64,000 bases of DNA from Flavobacterium sp. (GTDB taxonomy: Bacteria; Bacteroidota; Bacteroidia; Flavobacteriales; Flavobacteriaceae). How positions within the stretch are numbered: the stretch's first letter is position 1; every line of letters starts with the position of its first letter. The stretch spans positions 85,770 to 149,769 of the forward strand of contig NZ_JAIXSL010000017.1 in NCBI RefSeq assembly GCF_027484705.1, read 5' to 3'. The notes under the pieces were generated by a model. The model worked only from the letters and a program-made list of their open reading frames with translations. It was not told the DNA's origin and made no database searches. The position numbers and the translations under genes were made by a program. Positions 33,876 through 42,013 of this stretch are shown piece after piece.

Positions 33876-35231
33876 TTAGATTTCAATCCATTGATTCATC
33901 AACGGCACCTTGCACGAATAACCATACCGCTCATTGATTTTGATGCGCAGTTCATCCGCAGGTTGGTTCTCGCCATGTACTAGGAATATTTTTTCGGGTT
34001 TCGATTCGAGTTCAGAAAGCCAGTGGAGCAATCCGTTTTGGTCGGCGTGTGCGGACATGCCTTGAATCTCAAGTATTTTGGCTTTCACCGGAAAATACCT
34101 TCCGTGGATTTTGATGTCCGGCACACCTTCGAGCAATTTCCTACCGCGTGTTCCTTCCGCCTGATAGCCTACCATAATGACGGTAGTTTCCTTTTTCCCG
34201 ATATATGTTTCGAGATAAGAAAGTACCCTTCCGCCTGTAACCATACCACTTGCAGCAACAATCACTTTGGGTTGGTGGTCCTCAATCGTGGCGAGCGTAT
34301 CTTCATAATTGGTAACCAAAGTAAACATCCGCATCATTTCCGAACAATCTTCTGGTGAAAGTTTGTGCCATTTGCTCTGGCGCATGAAAATGTCAAGCAC
34401 ACTCATGCCCATCGGCGTATCGAGAATGTAGGGTACGTCGGGAATCCGGCCTTCTTTTCTGAGTTGCCAAATCAAATACATCACCGATTGCGCGCGTTCG
34501 ACGGCAAAACCCGGAATGATTACGGTTCCGGCGGCACGCAAAGTATTGTTGATGCAGGCTTCGAGTTCCGTTTTGACATCGTTGTCGGGATGCAGCCGGT
34601 TGCCGTAAGTGCTTTCGAGAAAAATATAATCAGCTTTTTTTGGTTTGACTGGCGGATACATGAGCACATCGTCGTCGCGTCCGATATCGCCTGAGAAAAC
34701 GAGTATCTTATTTTCAACGTGGAGTTCGATGCTGCAGGCGCCGATGATATGTCCGGCATTGCTGAAAACTGCATAGATCTCTGAGTCAATCATGACTTTC
34801 GTGTCAGGCTCGATGCTACTGAAATGCGGCATCACTTTCTCGGCTTGTGCAACGGTATATAGCGGTTCTGCCACTTCATGTTTTGAATAGTTCTCACGAT
34901 TGGCTTTGGCAGCTTCTTCTTCCTGAATTTTGGCGCTGTCGAGTAGGATTAGCTTTGAGATTTCCATTGTCGGAGCCGTGCAATAAATCTTGCCTTCGAA
35001 TCCTTGGTCGACCAATTTTGGAAGCCAGCCGCAATGGTCCAGATGGCCGTGCGTCAGTAACACACAGTCAATGGTTTTGGGATCGACAGATAAAGGTAGC
35101 CAATTCAATTCGCGTAAAGGTTTGATGCCCTGAAATTGACCGCAGTCGATCAGTATCCTGATTGTGTTTGTTTCGACCAATGTTTTGGAACCCGTTACGG
35201 TTCCGGCGCCGCCTAAAAAATGTATTTTCAT
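33876..35231 (-). CDS. MBL-fold metallo-hydrolase with beta-CASP and RNA-specificity domains
   Basis: The 451-residue protein has the metallo-beta-lactamase HxHxDH motif (LTHGHLDHCGW, H61-H66), a beta-CASP insert and the C-terminal RMMBL region (MSAHADQNGLLHWL; FLVHGE). These are features of CPSF73/Ysh1-like RNases. The bacterial subgroup is predicted to process RNA, but substrates are unknown. It starts inside the stop of the ATP-cone nuclease gene (4-base overlap). Confidence 0.92.
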   Translation of the reverse strand: MKIHFLGGAGTVTGSKTLVETNTIRILIDCGQFQGIKPLRELNWLPLSVDPKTIDCVLLTHGHLDHCGWLPKLVDQGFEGKIYCTAPTMEISKLILLDSAKIQEEEAAKANRENYSKHEVAEPLYTVAQAEKVMPHFSSIEPDTKVMIDSEIYAVFSNAGHIIGACSIELHVENKILVFSGDIGRDDDVLMYPPVKPKKADYIFLESTYGNRLHPDNDVKTELEACINNTLRAAGTVIIPGFAVERAQSVMYLIWQLRKEGRIPDVPYILDTPMGMSVLDIFMRQSKWHKLSPEDCSEMMRMFTLVTNYEDTLATIEDHQPKVIVAASGMVTGGRVLSYLETYIGKKETTVIMVGYQAEGTRGRKLLEGVPDIKIHGRYFPVKAKILEIQGMSAHADQNGLLHWLSELESKPEKIFLVHGENQPADELRIKINERYGYSCKVPLMNQWIEI

Positions 35232-36064
35232 GATCCGTTATAATTACAAAGCGCGTGGGCTTCTTTAATGATATTGTTGATGCGTCCGGGACTGATACCG
35301 ATTTTCGTAAGCCGATCGGCATCATCGATGAGTTCCCTGACGAGGAGGATATCAAGAATCAGCAGTTTTTCTTTTTCTATCGAGGAAAGCGTCGTCAGGC
35401 AAGTAATCGGGTAGAGGCCGTTTAGATCGATCTTCGATTTTAGGTTTGAGGTTTTCGGATAATCCCAGCTCAGCAACTCGATGCCCATACAGCTCGCAAA
35501 AGCAATCGCATCGGTTGTAAAACGATTGTTGGTGGCAATGCAACAGCGGCTGATTTTGTCGTGATTGGAGAACAATCGATGGTTGCTGTCTTTAAGGTCA
35601 TTGAAGCGCGATAAGATATACATCGGCACTTTGACATCAGAATTGACGGCATTGCTGTTGTGGAATTTGCATTCGATCATGGTAATGATTTGCTTTTTTT
35701 GAATGACGATATCAATCTCATGCTTCACACAATGCCCTTGGAGATTGAGATTGAGCATTGCTTGGTAACCTTCATATTCAAACAACCGTGCGACAAATTT
35801 TTCGAAAAAAAATCCATCAGGCCCTAAAAGTTGCAGCGCCGAACGCAAATTGTATCTGGCGGCATGCGAGGCAGCAATCCTTTTGAGTAATTTCCCGGCG
35901 AGCTTGTAAATTTTCTTGGTGGTGATGCCATCGTAAAGCTGCTGTTCAATGCTTTGCAATACATTATCGACCGCGAGGGTTCCGGCTCCCGATTTCAATA
36001 GCGAGCGTTTGAGTTTTTCCCTGTCGAAGTCTACGATGTTGCCCGAATGTTTCTGTACTTTCAT
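35228..36064 (-). CDS. ATP-cone domain fused to a PD-(D/E)XK (Mrr-like) nuclease-like domain
   Basis: The 278-residue protein starts with an ATP-cone (VQKHSGNIVDFDREKLKRSL, about residues 3-80). A restriction-endonuclease-like core follows, with D118 in HEIDIVIQ and the E-x-K pair E131-K133 in MIECKFHN. A small helical tail contains ISPGRINNIIKEA. The catalytic triad appears intact, so nucleotide-gated cleavage of nucleic acid is possible. Start chosen at ATG 36064; 36073 would need TTG. Translationally coupled to the beta-CASP gene. Confidence 0.85.
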   Translation of the reverse strand: MKVQKHSGNIVDFDREKLKRSLLKSGAGTLAVDNVLQSIEQQLYDGITTKKIYKLAGKLLKRIAASHAARYNLRSALQLLGPDGFFFEKFVARLFEYEGYQAMLNLNLQGHCVKHEIDIVIQKKQIITMIECKFHNSNAVNSDVKVPMYILSRFNDLKDSNHRLFSNHDKISRCCIATNNRFTTDAIAFASCMGIELLSWDYPKTSNLKSKIDLNGLYPITCLTTLSSIEKEKLLILDILLVRELIDDADRLTKIGISPGRINNIIKEAHALCNYNGS

Positions 36065-36099
36065 GATGGTCAACGGTTAAATAATTGAAGGCACTAAGG

Positions 36100-36582
36100 T
36101 TATTTGTTGTAACCCGAACGCAGCTGTTCAAAAAGTGTTTCGAGGTCTTTCTCAATCACTTTCATGTCATTGTTGAACTGAGTTTCGAAAGTCTCATTCT
36201 GGCGGTACAGCGTTTTGTCGTAAGTGCTGAGCTCATTTTCAAAGGCTTTGTTGCGTTTGGATCTGCTGGCTTTAAGCTTGATCAGTGCCAGATTACTCGC
36301 ATCGCAGACCTGCTGCCAGGACTGTTTTTCGTCATCGTCGGTTTCATCGATATGGATTTGAAGGTTCCCGATATTCACTTCGACATTGTCGATATCTTCC
36401 TGCGATTGCTTAAGGAATTGTTCCCAGTCTTCGATGGCCATGTCTTTGGTGACATCTTCATTCGGCCCGTAACTGAGCTCCACGGGATCTTCAGCGTTTG
36501 ATTCTTCAGAGTCCTTAGCACATTTCTGTACGAATAAAAACGGCCATAAGCTTAGGAAGATGATGTGTTTGGTGAATTTCAT
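36100..36582 (-). CDS. Exported charged helical protein of unknown function
   Basis: The 160-residue product from MKFTKHIIFLSLWPF has a signal-like hydrophobic N-terminus ending in a Cys (FVQKCAKD), possibly lipidated although the lipobox is poor. An acidic, Lys/Glu/Asn-rich helical body follows. The in-frame ATG at 36633 gives no signal and is inside the BON gene. It lies 16 bases after the BON gene and 35 before the ATP-cone gene, so it is in the same operon. Confidence 0.75.
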   Translation of the reverse strand: MKFTKHIIFLSLWPFLFVQKCAKDSEESNAEDPVELSYGPNEDVTKDMAIEDWEQFLKQSQEDIDNVEVNIGNLQIHIDETDDDEKQSWQQVCDASNLALIKLKASRSKRNKAFENELSTYDKTLYRQNETFETQFNNDMKVIEKDLETLFEQLRSGYNK

Positions 36583-36598
36583 TTTTATGTTTTTATTG

Positions 36599-37255
36599 TT
36601 AGTCAAAGAGTATGTTAAGCTGGTTGTCGACACCCATCACGCCGGGCGTTTTCCAGACAACCCTTTCGGCTTCCTCTTTTTGGTATAGCGAACTCACGAA
36701 ACCTTTAAGAGTCACGGTGTTTCCTGTAACTTCCACTTGAATGTTCGTCGCATTGATGGCCCAATGCCGCAATAGAGCGTCAATTAGTTTCTGCCGGTCG
36801 ATGGCTTTGTTCGGTTCGGCTTCGACCTGAATTAAATTGACAATGTCTTTGACACCGCTGATCGATTGCACCATACGTTTGGCAGCTTCTTTTTGATAAT
36901 TCCAAGGAATGGTTCCTGATAAATAGACGTAGCCGTTTTCGACCTTGATGCCGATTTTCTCGATGGGAATATTCCAGTTGTCATTTAAAGTAGCTACAAC
37001 TTCTTCGGCAATGTCAAAGTCGCTTTTGAATTTGGAACCGGGCAGCCGCACTTCAATTTCCTCAACGACCGCTTTGACGCCTGCTACATTTTTGGCCGCT
37101 TTTTCCGCCTGCATTTTTTTGAGATAATTATCTACAATGCCGCTCAGGGTCACGATGCCGTTTTTGACACTGACGCCAATTTCGGCGGCATCGAGTAAAG
37201 GTTCCCAGAGTAGCGCATCTTCAACGTCTTGTTGCAAAACCTCGTTTGTTTTCAT
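36599..37255 (-). CDS. Protein with three BON domains (copy 1)
   Basis: The 218-residue protein has three consecutive BON domains (about 4-70, 80-147 and 152-218), each with the pattern VxxGxVTLxGxV (ITVKNGIVTLSG-like, VENGYVYLSGTI, VTGNTVTLKGFV). BON domains bind phospholipid or, in some proteins, potassium. No signal peptide is seen. A paralogue is at 44251-44904. It follows the gene at 37273 by 17 bases. Confidence 0.9.
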   Translation of the reverse strand: MKTNEVLQQDVEDALLWEPLLDAAEIGVSVKNGIVTLSGIVDNYLKKMQAEKAAKNVAGVKAVVEEIEVRLPGSKFKSDFDIAEEVVATLNDNWNIPIEKIGIKVENGYVYLSGTIPWNYQKEAAKRMVQSISGVKDIVNLIQVEAEPNKAIDRQKLIDALLRHWAINATNIQVEVTGNTVTLKGFVSSLYQKEEAERVVWKTPGVMGVDNQLNILFD

Positions 37256-37272
37256 AGTGTTTGATATTTGAT

Positions 37273-37791
37273 TTATAAATCTTCATAATCGCCGGGAATG
37301 TCAAGTTCGTTGACTTTTTCATCGACCCAAATCCATTGCGAATGATCCACTTTAGAAGTGTCGGTTTCGGTGATGAGGTCAATAAAAGGCAGTATCATTT
37401 CTTTTTTGACAGTTTGTTTTTGATAACCAAAAGCAAACCGTTTCATGCGCATTCTGTATTCAATCGTAATCGCAGGATTTTCTTTCGAGCGATAAATAAT
37501 ATTTTGTGTTTTCCAGTCATTTTCCCAAGTGAAAAATGCGATCAGCGAACAAATCACAAACGTCGAAAAGCAAATAACCTGAAGTGCTCCAGCAGATTTA
37601 AAACCGAACGCATCGACCGCGATAATGACCGGAAGTATGGTTACCGCCGCATAAAACAATACGAAATAAATGATGATGTTATTGATGCTGAGCTTCGTGA
37701 AATAATCCAGAAGCAGCAACAAGGAAGTCACAGCAAACAATAAGATTGCGGTTTTTCCAAAAAGGAAGTATGTTTTGCTGCTGTTTTTCAT
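37273..37791 (-). CDS. Membrane protein of unknown function
   Basis: The 172-residue protein has three membrane helices (about 12-30, 35-58 and 68-88). A C-terminal soluble part is rich in charged residues (RMRMKRFAFGYQKQ; VDHSQWIWVDEKVNELD). Not recognised. It heads a five-gene operon: this protein, BON, exported helical protein, ATP-cone nuclease, beta-CASP hydrolase. Its promoter has the TGAC-N4-GTCA dyad. Confidence 0.78.
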   Translation of the reverse strand: MKNSSKTYFLFGKTAILLFAVTSLLLLLDYFTKLSINNIIIYFVLFYAAVTILPVIIAVDAFGFKSAGALQVICFSTFVICSLIAFFTWENDWKTQNIIYRSKENPAITIEYRMRMKRFAFGYQKQTVKKEMILPFIDLITETDTSKVDHSQWIWVDEKVNELDIPGDYEDL

Positions 37792-37818
37792 ATTGAAAAT
37801 AGGTTGTCAAATATGAAA

Positions 37819-37861
37819 TAAAAGTAGCTGATATACAGACCAATAAAAATGACGATTGTCA
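37819..37861 (-). promoter_or_regulatory. FNR-like dyad and -7 box of the BON/beta-CASP operon
   Basis: TGACGATTGTCA (37850-37861) is centred 36.5 bp upstream of the last base of a minus-strand -7 box TACTTTTA (37819-37826). The first gene starts at 37791. Confidence 0.7.
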
Positions 37862-37985
37862 GGTTTTGACCTAATCGGTGCATTCAATATTTTATTCGTG
37901 ATTCGTTACCGTATTATTTGCAATGAAGTGTCAATATTTGAAGTTAAGAAACTCATTTAAAATAAAATAAGGTTTTTCAGAAGTA

Positions 37986-38028
37986 TGACAATCATCATGG
38001 TTGGTTCGGTTTTCGGGTTATAATTTTG
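37986..38028 (+). promoter_or_regulatory. FNR-like dyad and -7 box of the second Mla operon
   Basis: TGACAATCATCA (37986-37997; one half-site is ATCA) is centred 36.5 bp upstream of the last base of TAATTTTG (38021-38028), a consensus -7 box. A TTG lies at 38001-38003, 17 bases before the box. The first gene starts at 38045. Confidence 0.68.
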
Positions 38029-38044
38029 AATAAAAGAAACCATC

Positions 38045-38875
38045 ATGCAAAGAAACACGATTTTCATATTGTCCTTATTACTTACGGGGCTGATTGCTGT
38101 AGAAAATTACACCGGTCTGATGACCGACCATTTCTACGATCAGGAAACCTTAAACTGGCAGGCGCAATCGATGGGGCAGGATTTGATCAATCTTTTGCTT
38201 GTCGTGCCCGGATTACTAATCACTTCTTGGCTGACTTACAAACACAATAAAATCGCACCTATCATCAAAGCGGGCATCTTGTTGTATGTCAGCTATACGT
38301 TTACGATTTATTGTTTCAACATCCATTTCAATCGGTTGTTCCTGTTGTATTGTTTTACTTTAGGTTTGTCCTTTTATATGTTGTGTCACTTTGTGATTTC
38401 GAACATCGATGTGGTCAACGAATCCGTCAAACTCAAATCGACGGCAGCCACAGTAACTGGTTTTTACTTTCTTGCCATTGCGTTGCTGTTCTATTTTCTG
38501 TGGCTTTCTGAAATTGTTCCCGCGAGTATCGAAAACAAATTGCCTCAAAGCCTCGCCGATACAGGATTGTTTACCAACGGTGTGCAGGTCATCGATTTGG
38601 CACTGTTGCTTCCGGGCGTTTTCATCACGGGAATTTTATTACTGCAACGATCAGCGGTAGCACAAATACTCGCACCGGTAATCCTGACCTTTTTTGTGTT
38701 GATGGATATTACCATTGCCACGCTGACCTTGGTTATGAATATTAAAGGAATCGAAAGCGATTTATCCGTGATGGTCATTATGGCGCTGTTGGACATCTTC
38801 AGTCTCGTGTTGCTTGTTTGGTTTATCCGCGAAAATATCGTGAATCGGAGCGCGGAGCATCATTCCAAAACATAA
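38045..38875 (+). CDS. Multi-pass membrane protein of unknown function
   Basis: The 276-residue protein has about eight membrane helices spread evenly, with short loops, and no recognised motif. It begins MQRNTIFILSLLLTG. It lies 3 bases before the MlaE-type gene and must be co-transcribed with the whole second Mla operon. It may be a fourth component of that transporter or a sensor; that is inference from position only. Confidence 0.8.
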   Translation: MQRNTIFILSLLLTGLIAVENYTGLMTDHFYDQETLNWQAQSMGQDLINLLLVVPGLLITSWLTYKHNKIAPIIKAGILLYVSYTFTIYCFNIHFNRLFLLYCFTLGLSFYMLCHFVISNIDVVNESVKLKSTAATVTGFYFLAIALLFYFLWLSEIVPASIENKLPQSLADTGLFTNGVQVIDLALLLPGVFITGILLLQRSAVAQILAPVILTFFVLMDITIATLTLVMNIKGIESDLSVMVIMALLDIFSLVLLVWFIRENIVNRSAEHHSKT

Positions 38876-38878
38876 ATC

Positions 38879-39661
38879 ATGGATACATTCACCTCAAAAA
38901 TGACTACGGCGGTTCAGGCTTTCATTATCGAAGTCGGCGAACTCGCATATTTTACTGGGCATTTTTTCAAACAGGTTTTGCGTCCGCCTTTGGAGTTCCG
39001 CGAATTCCTACGGCAATGTTACCAAATCGGGAACCGTTCCCTAGTGCTTGTTGCTGTTACGGGTTTCATCATCGGATTGGTGTTCACATTACAATCTCGT
39101 CCGACACTAGAACATTTTGGTGCCGTTTCGTGGATGTCTTCGATGGTCAGTATTTCGATTGTCAGGGAAATCGGGCCTATCATTACCGCACTCATTTGCG
39201 CCGGTCGTGTAGGTTCCGGAATCGGTGCGGAATTGGGTTCGATGCGCGTGAGCGAACAGATCGATGCAATGGAAGTTTCTGGAACCAATCCCTACAAATA
39301 TCTAGTAGTGACGAGAATCATGGCCGCAACACTGATGTTACCGTTGTTGGTAATTTTCGGCGATGTCATTGCGATTTACGGTTCGTATCTCGTAGAGCAT
39401 ACCAAAGGCAATGTATCGATGCAACTTTATTTCAACCAAGTGGTCGAGGCGCTTAAATTCAGTGATATTCTTCCGGCCACAATCAAGACTTTCTTTTTCG
39501 GTTTTGCGATCGGATTGGTCGGCTGTTTCAAAGGGTATACTTGTACGAAAGGAACGGCAGGCGTTGGCGTCGCAGCCAATGAAGCGGTGGTTTTTACTTC
39601 GTTGCTGTTGTTCCTGATTGATTTTATTGCGGTATTCATCACTAATATTTTCTATCCATGA
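38879..39661 (+). CDS. MlaE-type ABC permease (second Mla cluster)
   Basis: The 260-residue permease has GLVFTLQSRPTLEHFGAV and GSMRVSEQIDAMEVSGTNPY, the same signatures as the copy at 21078-21836. Five to six helices. It overlaps the next gene, encoding the ATPase, by four bases. Unlike the first cluster, it is on the plus strand and headed by an extra membrane-protein gene. Confidence 0.94.
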   Translation: MDTFTSKMTTAVQAFIIEVGELAYFTGHFFKQVLRPPLEFREFLRQCYQIGNRSLVLVAVTGFIIGLVFTLQSRPTLEHFGAVSWMSSMVSISIVREIGPIITALICAGRVGSGIGAELGSMRVSEQIDAMEVSGTNPYKYLVVTRIMAATLMLPLLVIFGDVIAIYGSYLVEHTKGNVSMQLYFNQVVEALKFSDILPATIKTFFFGFAIGLVGCFKGYTCTKGTAGVGVAANEAVVFTSLLLFLIDFIAVFITNIFYP

Positions 39662-40419
39662 ACCACAAGGCTTCCCATACCACCAAAGGAAATCCCGTGA
39701 TTGAGATGCATGACGTCAAGAAATCTTTTGGCGCGAACCATGTGCTCAATGGTTTTGACATGACTTTGCATGAAGGTGAAAATCTCGTGGTCATGGGCAA
39801 ATCGGGTTCGGGCAAATCGGTGATGATCAAATGCCTAATCGGCTTGGAGGAATTCGACAGAGGAAGTGTTTCCGTCATGGGAAAAGACCTCACGCAACTG
39901 ACCGCAGAAGATCTTGACGAACTCCGAACAGAAGTCGGTTTTCTGTTTCAGGGAAGCGCCTTATACGATTCGATGACGGTGCGCGAAAACCTAGAATTTC
40001 CGCTGCGCCGCCATACCAAAAAGTTCGGCGTCATCGAAGACACTACGCCGCTGGTTACCGAAGCTTTGCACAATGTCGGTTTGGAACACGTCATCGATCT
40101 GATGCCCGAAGAGCTTTCCGGTGGCATGAAACGCCGTGTGGCACTCGCGAGAACTTTGATATTACAGCCTAAAATCATCCTTTATGACGAACCAACGACA
40201 GGTCTTGATCCGATTACGGCAAAGGAAATTTTGTTGCTGATGAAGTCCGTACAGGAAAAATATAAAACATCTTCAATCATTATTACGCACGATCCTGATT
40301 GTGCCCGATTCATTTCGAATCGCATGATTTTGCTGATCGATGGCGTCAATTATGCCGAAGGAACTTTCAACGAATTATCCGTGTCGGACGATCCTAAAGT
40401 CCGCGCCTTTTTTAAATAA
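39658..40419 (+). CDS. MlaF-type ABC ATPase (second Mla cluster)
   Basis: The 253-residue ATPase has Walker A GKSGSGKSV, Q-loop FQGSALYDSMT, signature LSGGMKRRVALAR and Walker B IILYDEPTTGLD. It differs from the first copy in the signature helix but belongs to the same subfamily. It drives the permease encoded just upstream. Confidence 0.95.
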   Translation: MNHKASHTTKGNPVIEMHDVKKSFGANHVLNGFDMTLHEGENLVVMGKSGSGKSVMIKCLIGLEEFDRGSVSVMGKDLTQLTAEDLDELRTEVGFLFQGSALYDSMTVRENLEFPLRRHTKKFGVIEDTTPLVTEALHNVGLEHVIDLMPEELSGGMKRRVALARTLILQPKIILYDEPTTGLDPITAKEILLLMKSVQEKYKTSSIIITHDPDCARFISNRMILLIDGVNYAEGTFNELSVSDDPKVRAFFK

Positions 40420-40426
40420 TACAGCC

Positions 40427-41404
40427 ATGAAACAAACCACTTCCCAAAACCTCAGACTCGGTATTTTTACCTTATTGGGTTCGATAGCTTTTATCGCCAT
40501 CATTTATTTTGTGGGCAACAAACAAAGCATGTTCGGCGATACGACGCAGCTTTATGCGCATTTCAATAACATCAACGGATTGCAGCCCGGAAACAATGTG
40601 CGCTATTCAGGCATTGGCATCGGCACGGTTCGCGAGATTGAAATGGTCAATGACACGACGATCTTAGTCAAAATGGAAATCGACAGGAAAATCCTGCAAC
40701 ATATTAGAAAGAACGCTTTGGCTGCCATCAGCTCCGATGGTTTGGTCGGAAGTATGATTGTCAATATCATTCCCGGGACACGCAATGTCGGAACTATTGT
40801 AGCCGGCGATACGATCAAATCCTTCAGCCGCGTGCGCACCGACGATATGCTCAAAACACTAAGTGTCACCAATGAAAATGCGGCTTTGCTTACCTTTGAT
40901 TTACTTAAAATAAGCAACCAAATCTTACAAGGAAAAGGAAGCATCGGGATATTGCTGAAAGATACCGTGATGGGTTCAAACCTTAAAGAAACCGTACATT
41001 ATCTTAAAGTCACCAGCCAACAAACCGCATCGGCTATGAAAAAACTCGATGACATGATGGTATCGCTGAATCAAAAAGGCAATGTAGTAGGCGTGCTCAA
41101 TGATACGGCTGTTGCGGGAAAAATCAGAAGTATTGTCGTCAGTCTTGATGCGTCGGGCAAAGGGCTCAACAAATCGATCAAAACGCTCGACGAAATCATT
41201 ACCACGACAAAAAATGGGAAAGGCGCATTCCATTATCTGACAGCGAATCCTGAATCTGCGGCTAAAATTGATTCGATTATGAAGCATGTGGATGAGGCAA
41301 GTCTTTTGCTTCAGCAAGATTTAGAAGCTTTGAAACACAATATTTTCCTGCGCGGTTATTTCAAGAAACAGGAAAAAGCTGCGGCAAAAGCCAAACAGAA
41401 ATAA
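40427..41404 (+). CDS. MlaD-type MCE protein (second Mla cluster)
   Basis: The 325-residue product starts at MKQTTSQNLRLG, which gives one N-terminal membrane helix (about 10-30). The MCE domain follows (about 42-120; INGLQPGNNVRYSGIGIGTV), then long helices and a Lys/Ala tail. I reject the start at 40340, which lies inside the ATPase gene. It is about 50 residues longer than the first copy, mainly in the helical part. Confidence 0.92.
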   Translation: MKQTTSQNLRLGIFTLLGSIAFIAIIYFVGNKQSMFGDTTQLYAHFNNINGLQPGNNVRYSGIGIGTVREIEMVNDTTILVKMEIDRKILQHIRKNALAAISSDGLVGSMIVNIIPGTRNVGTIVAGDTIKSFSRVRTDDMLKTLSVTNENAALLTFDLLKISNQILQGKGSIGILLKDTVMGSNLKETVHYLKVTSQQTASAMKKLDDMMVSLNQKGNVVGVLNDTAVAGKIRSIVVSLDASGKGLNKSIKTLDEIITTTKNGKGAFHYLTANPESAAKIDSIMKHVDEASLLLQQDLEALKHNIFLRGYFKKQEKAAAKAKQK

Positions 41405-41407
41405 CAG

Positions 41408-41851
41408 CTACAGGAAATAATTAATCCGGTTGACGTTGGATCGATTGACATTCCAATCCGTACTGAGGATATTTCCAATCACTTTTTTGAGCCTCGGGAA
41501 ATCATAAGGTTTGTTGATGAAGACATCGGCGCCTTCGGAAAAGATTGCAGCGGTATCGCGAAGTTGCGAATTAGAATCGTAGACAACGAGCGAACATTTT
41601 TTGAAAGGTTCCCAATCCCTGATTTTTTTGACATCATTGCTGCAATCGGTGGCGTTTTTATTGGTATCAAGAAAAATGATATGGGGATTTTCTAAACTGA
41701 ATTTTCCCGGATTGGCCACCGCTTTATCAATTGAAAAATAATCACCGATCTGACAAAGTTTGCCGAGTTTAGACAAAGCATTTTTAAAAACGATTTGCGT
41801 TTCGATATTGTCGCCGATGAGTATTACATTAAGTTTTTCAGTGTTCATCAT
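41408..41851 (-). CDS. Receiver-like protein with altered acidic pocket
   Basis: The 147-residue protein has a CheY-like fold. The phospho-acceptor Asp is in IIFLDTNKN and the conserved Lys in FINKPYDF. The usual acidic pair is replaced by Gly-Asp (LIGDNIE) and the Thr/Ser position is unclear. Phosphorylation may be weak or absent. It is divergent from the FixL-like kinase gene and shares the same regulatory dyad, so it likely belongs to that signalling system. Confidence 0.8.
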   Translation of the reverse strand: MMNTEKLNVILIGDNIETQIVFKNALSKLGKLCQIGDYFSIDKAVANPGKFSLENPHIIFLDTNKNATDCSNDVKKIRDWEPFKKCSLVVYDSNSQLRDTAAIFSEGADVFINKPYDFPRLKKVIGNILSTDWNVNRSNVNRINYFL

Positions 41852-41895
41852 AGTTTCTTTGTTTTGGGAACAGGCTTATTTCTAATTCATTACTG

Positions 41896-41938
41896 CAAAT
41901 CTATAGGGCTTTTGCGATTTAAAATATGACGCCCGTCA
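41896..41938 (-). promoter_or_regulatory. FNR-like dyad and -7 box of the receiver-like gene (shared with the kinase promoter)
   Basis: TGACGCCCGTCA (41927-41938) is centred 36.5 bp upstream of the last base of minus-strand TAGATTTG (41896-41903). The kinase gene on the plus strand has a -7 box TAATTTTG (41980-41987) whose last base is 54.5 bp from the same dyad centre. Confidence 0.72.
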
Positions 41939-42013
41939 AGAACTTCTCAGATTAGGTTTTTAATTGGAATTTAATTGCCTAATTTTGGATTCCGCTGACA
42001 AAGGTTAATTTCC

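Noticed and set aside
37840..38040. The dyad at 37850 serving the plus-strand Mla operon
   Set aside because: It is 184 bases or more from that start, and another dyad (37986) sits at the exact activator spacing for that promoter.
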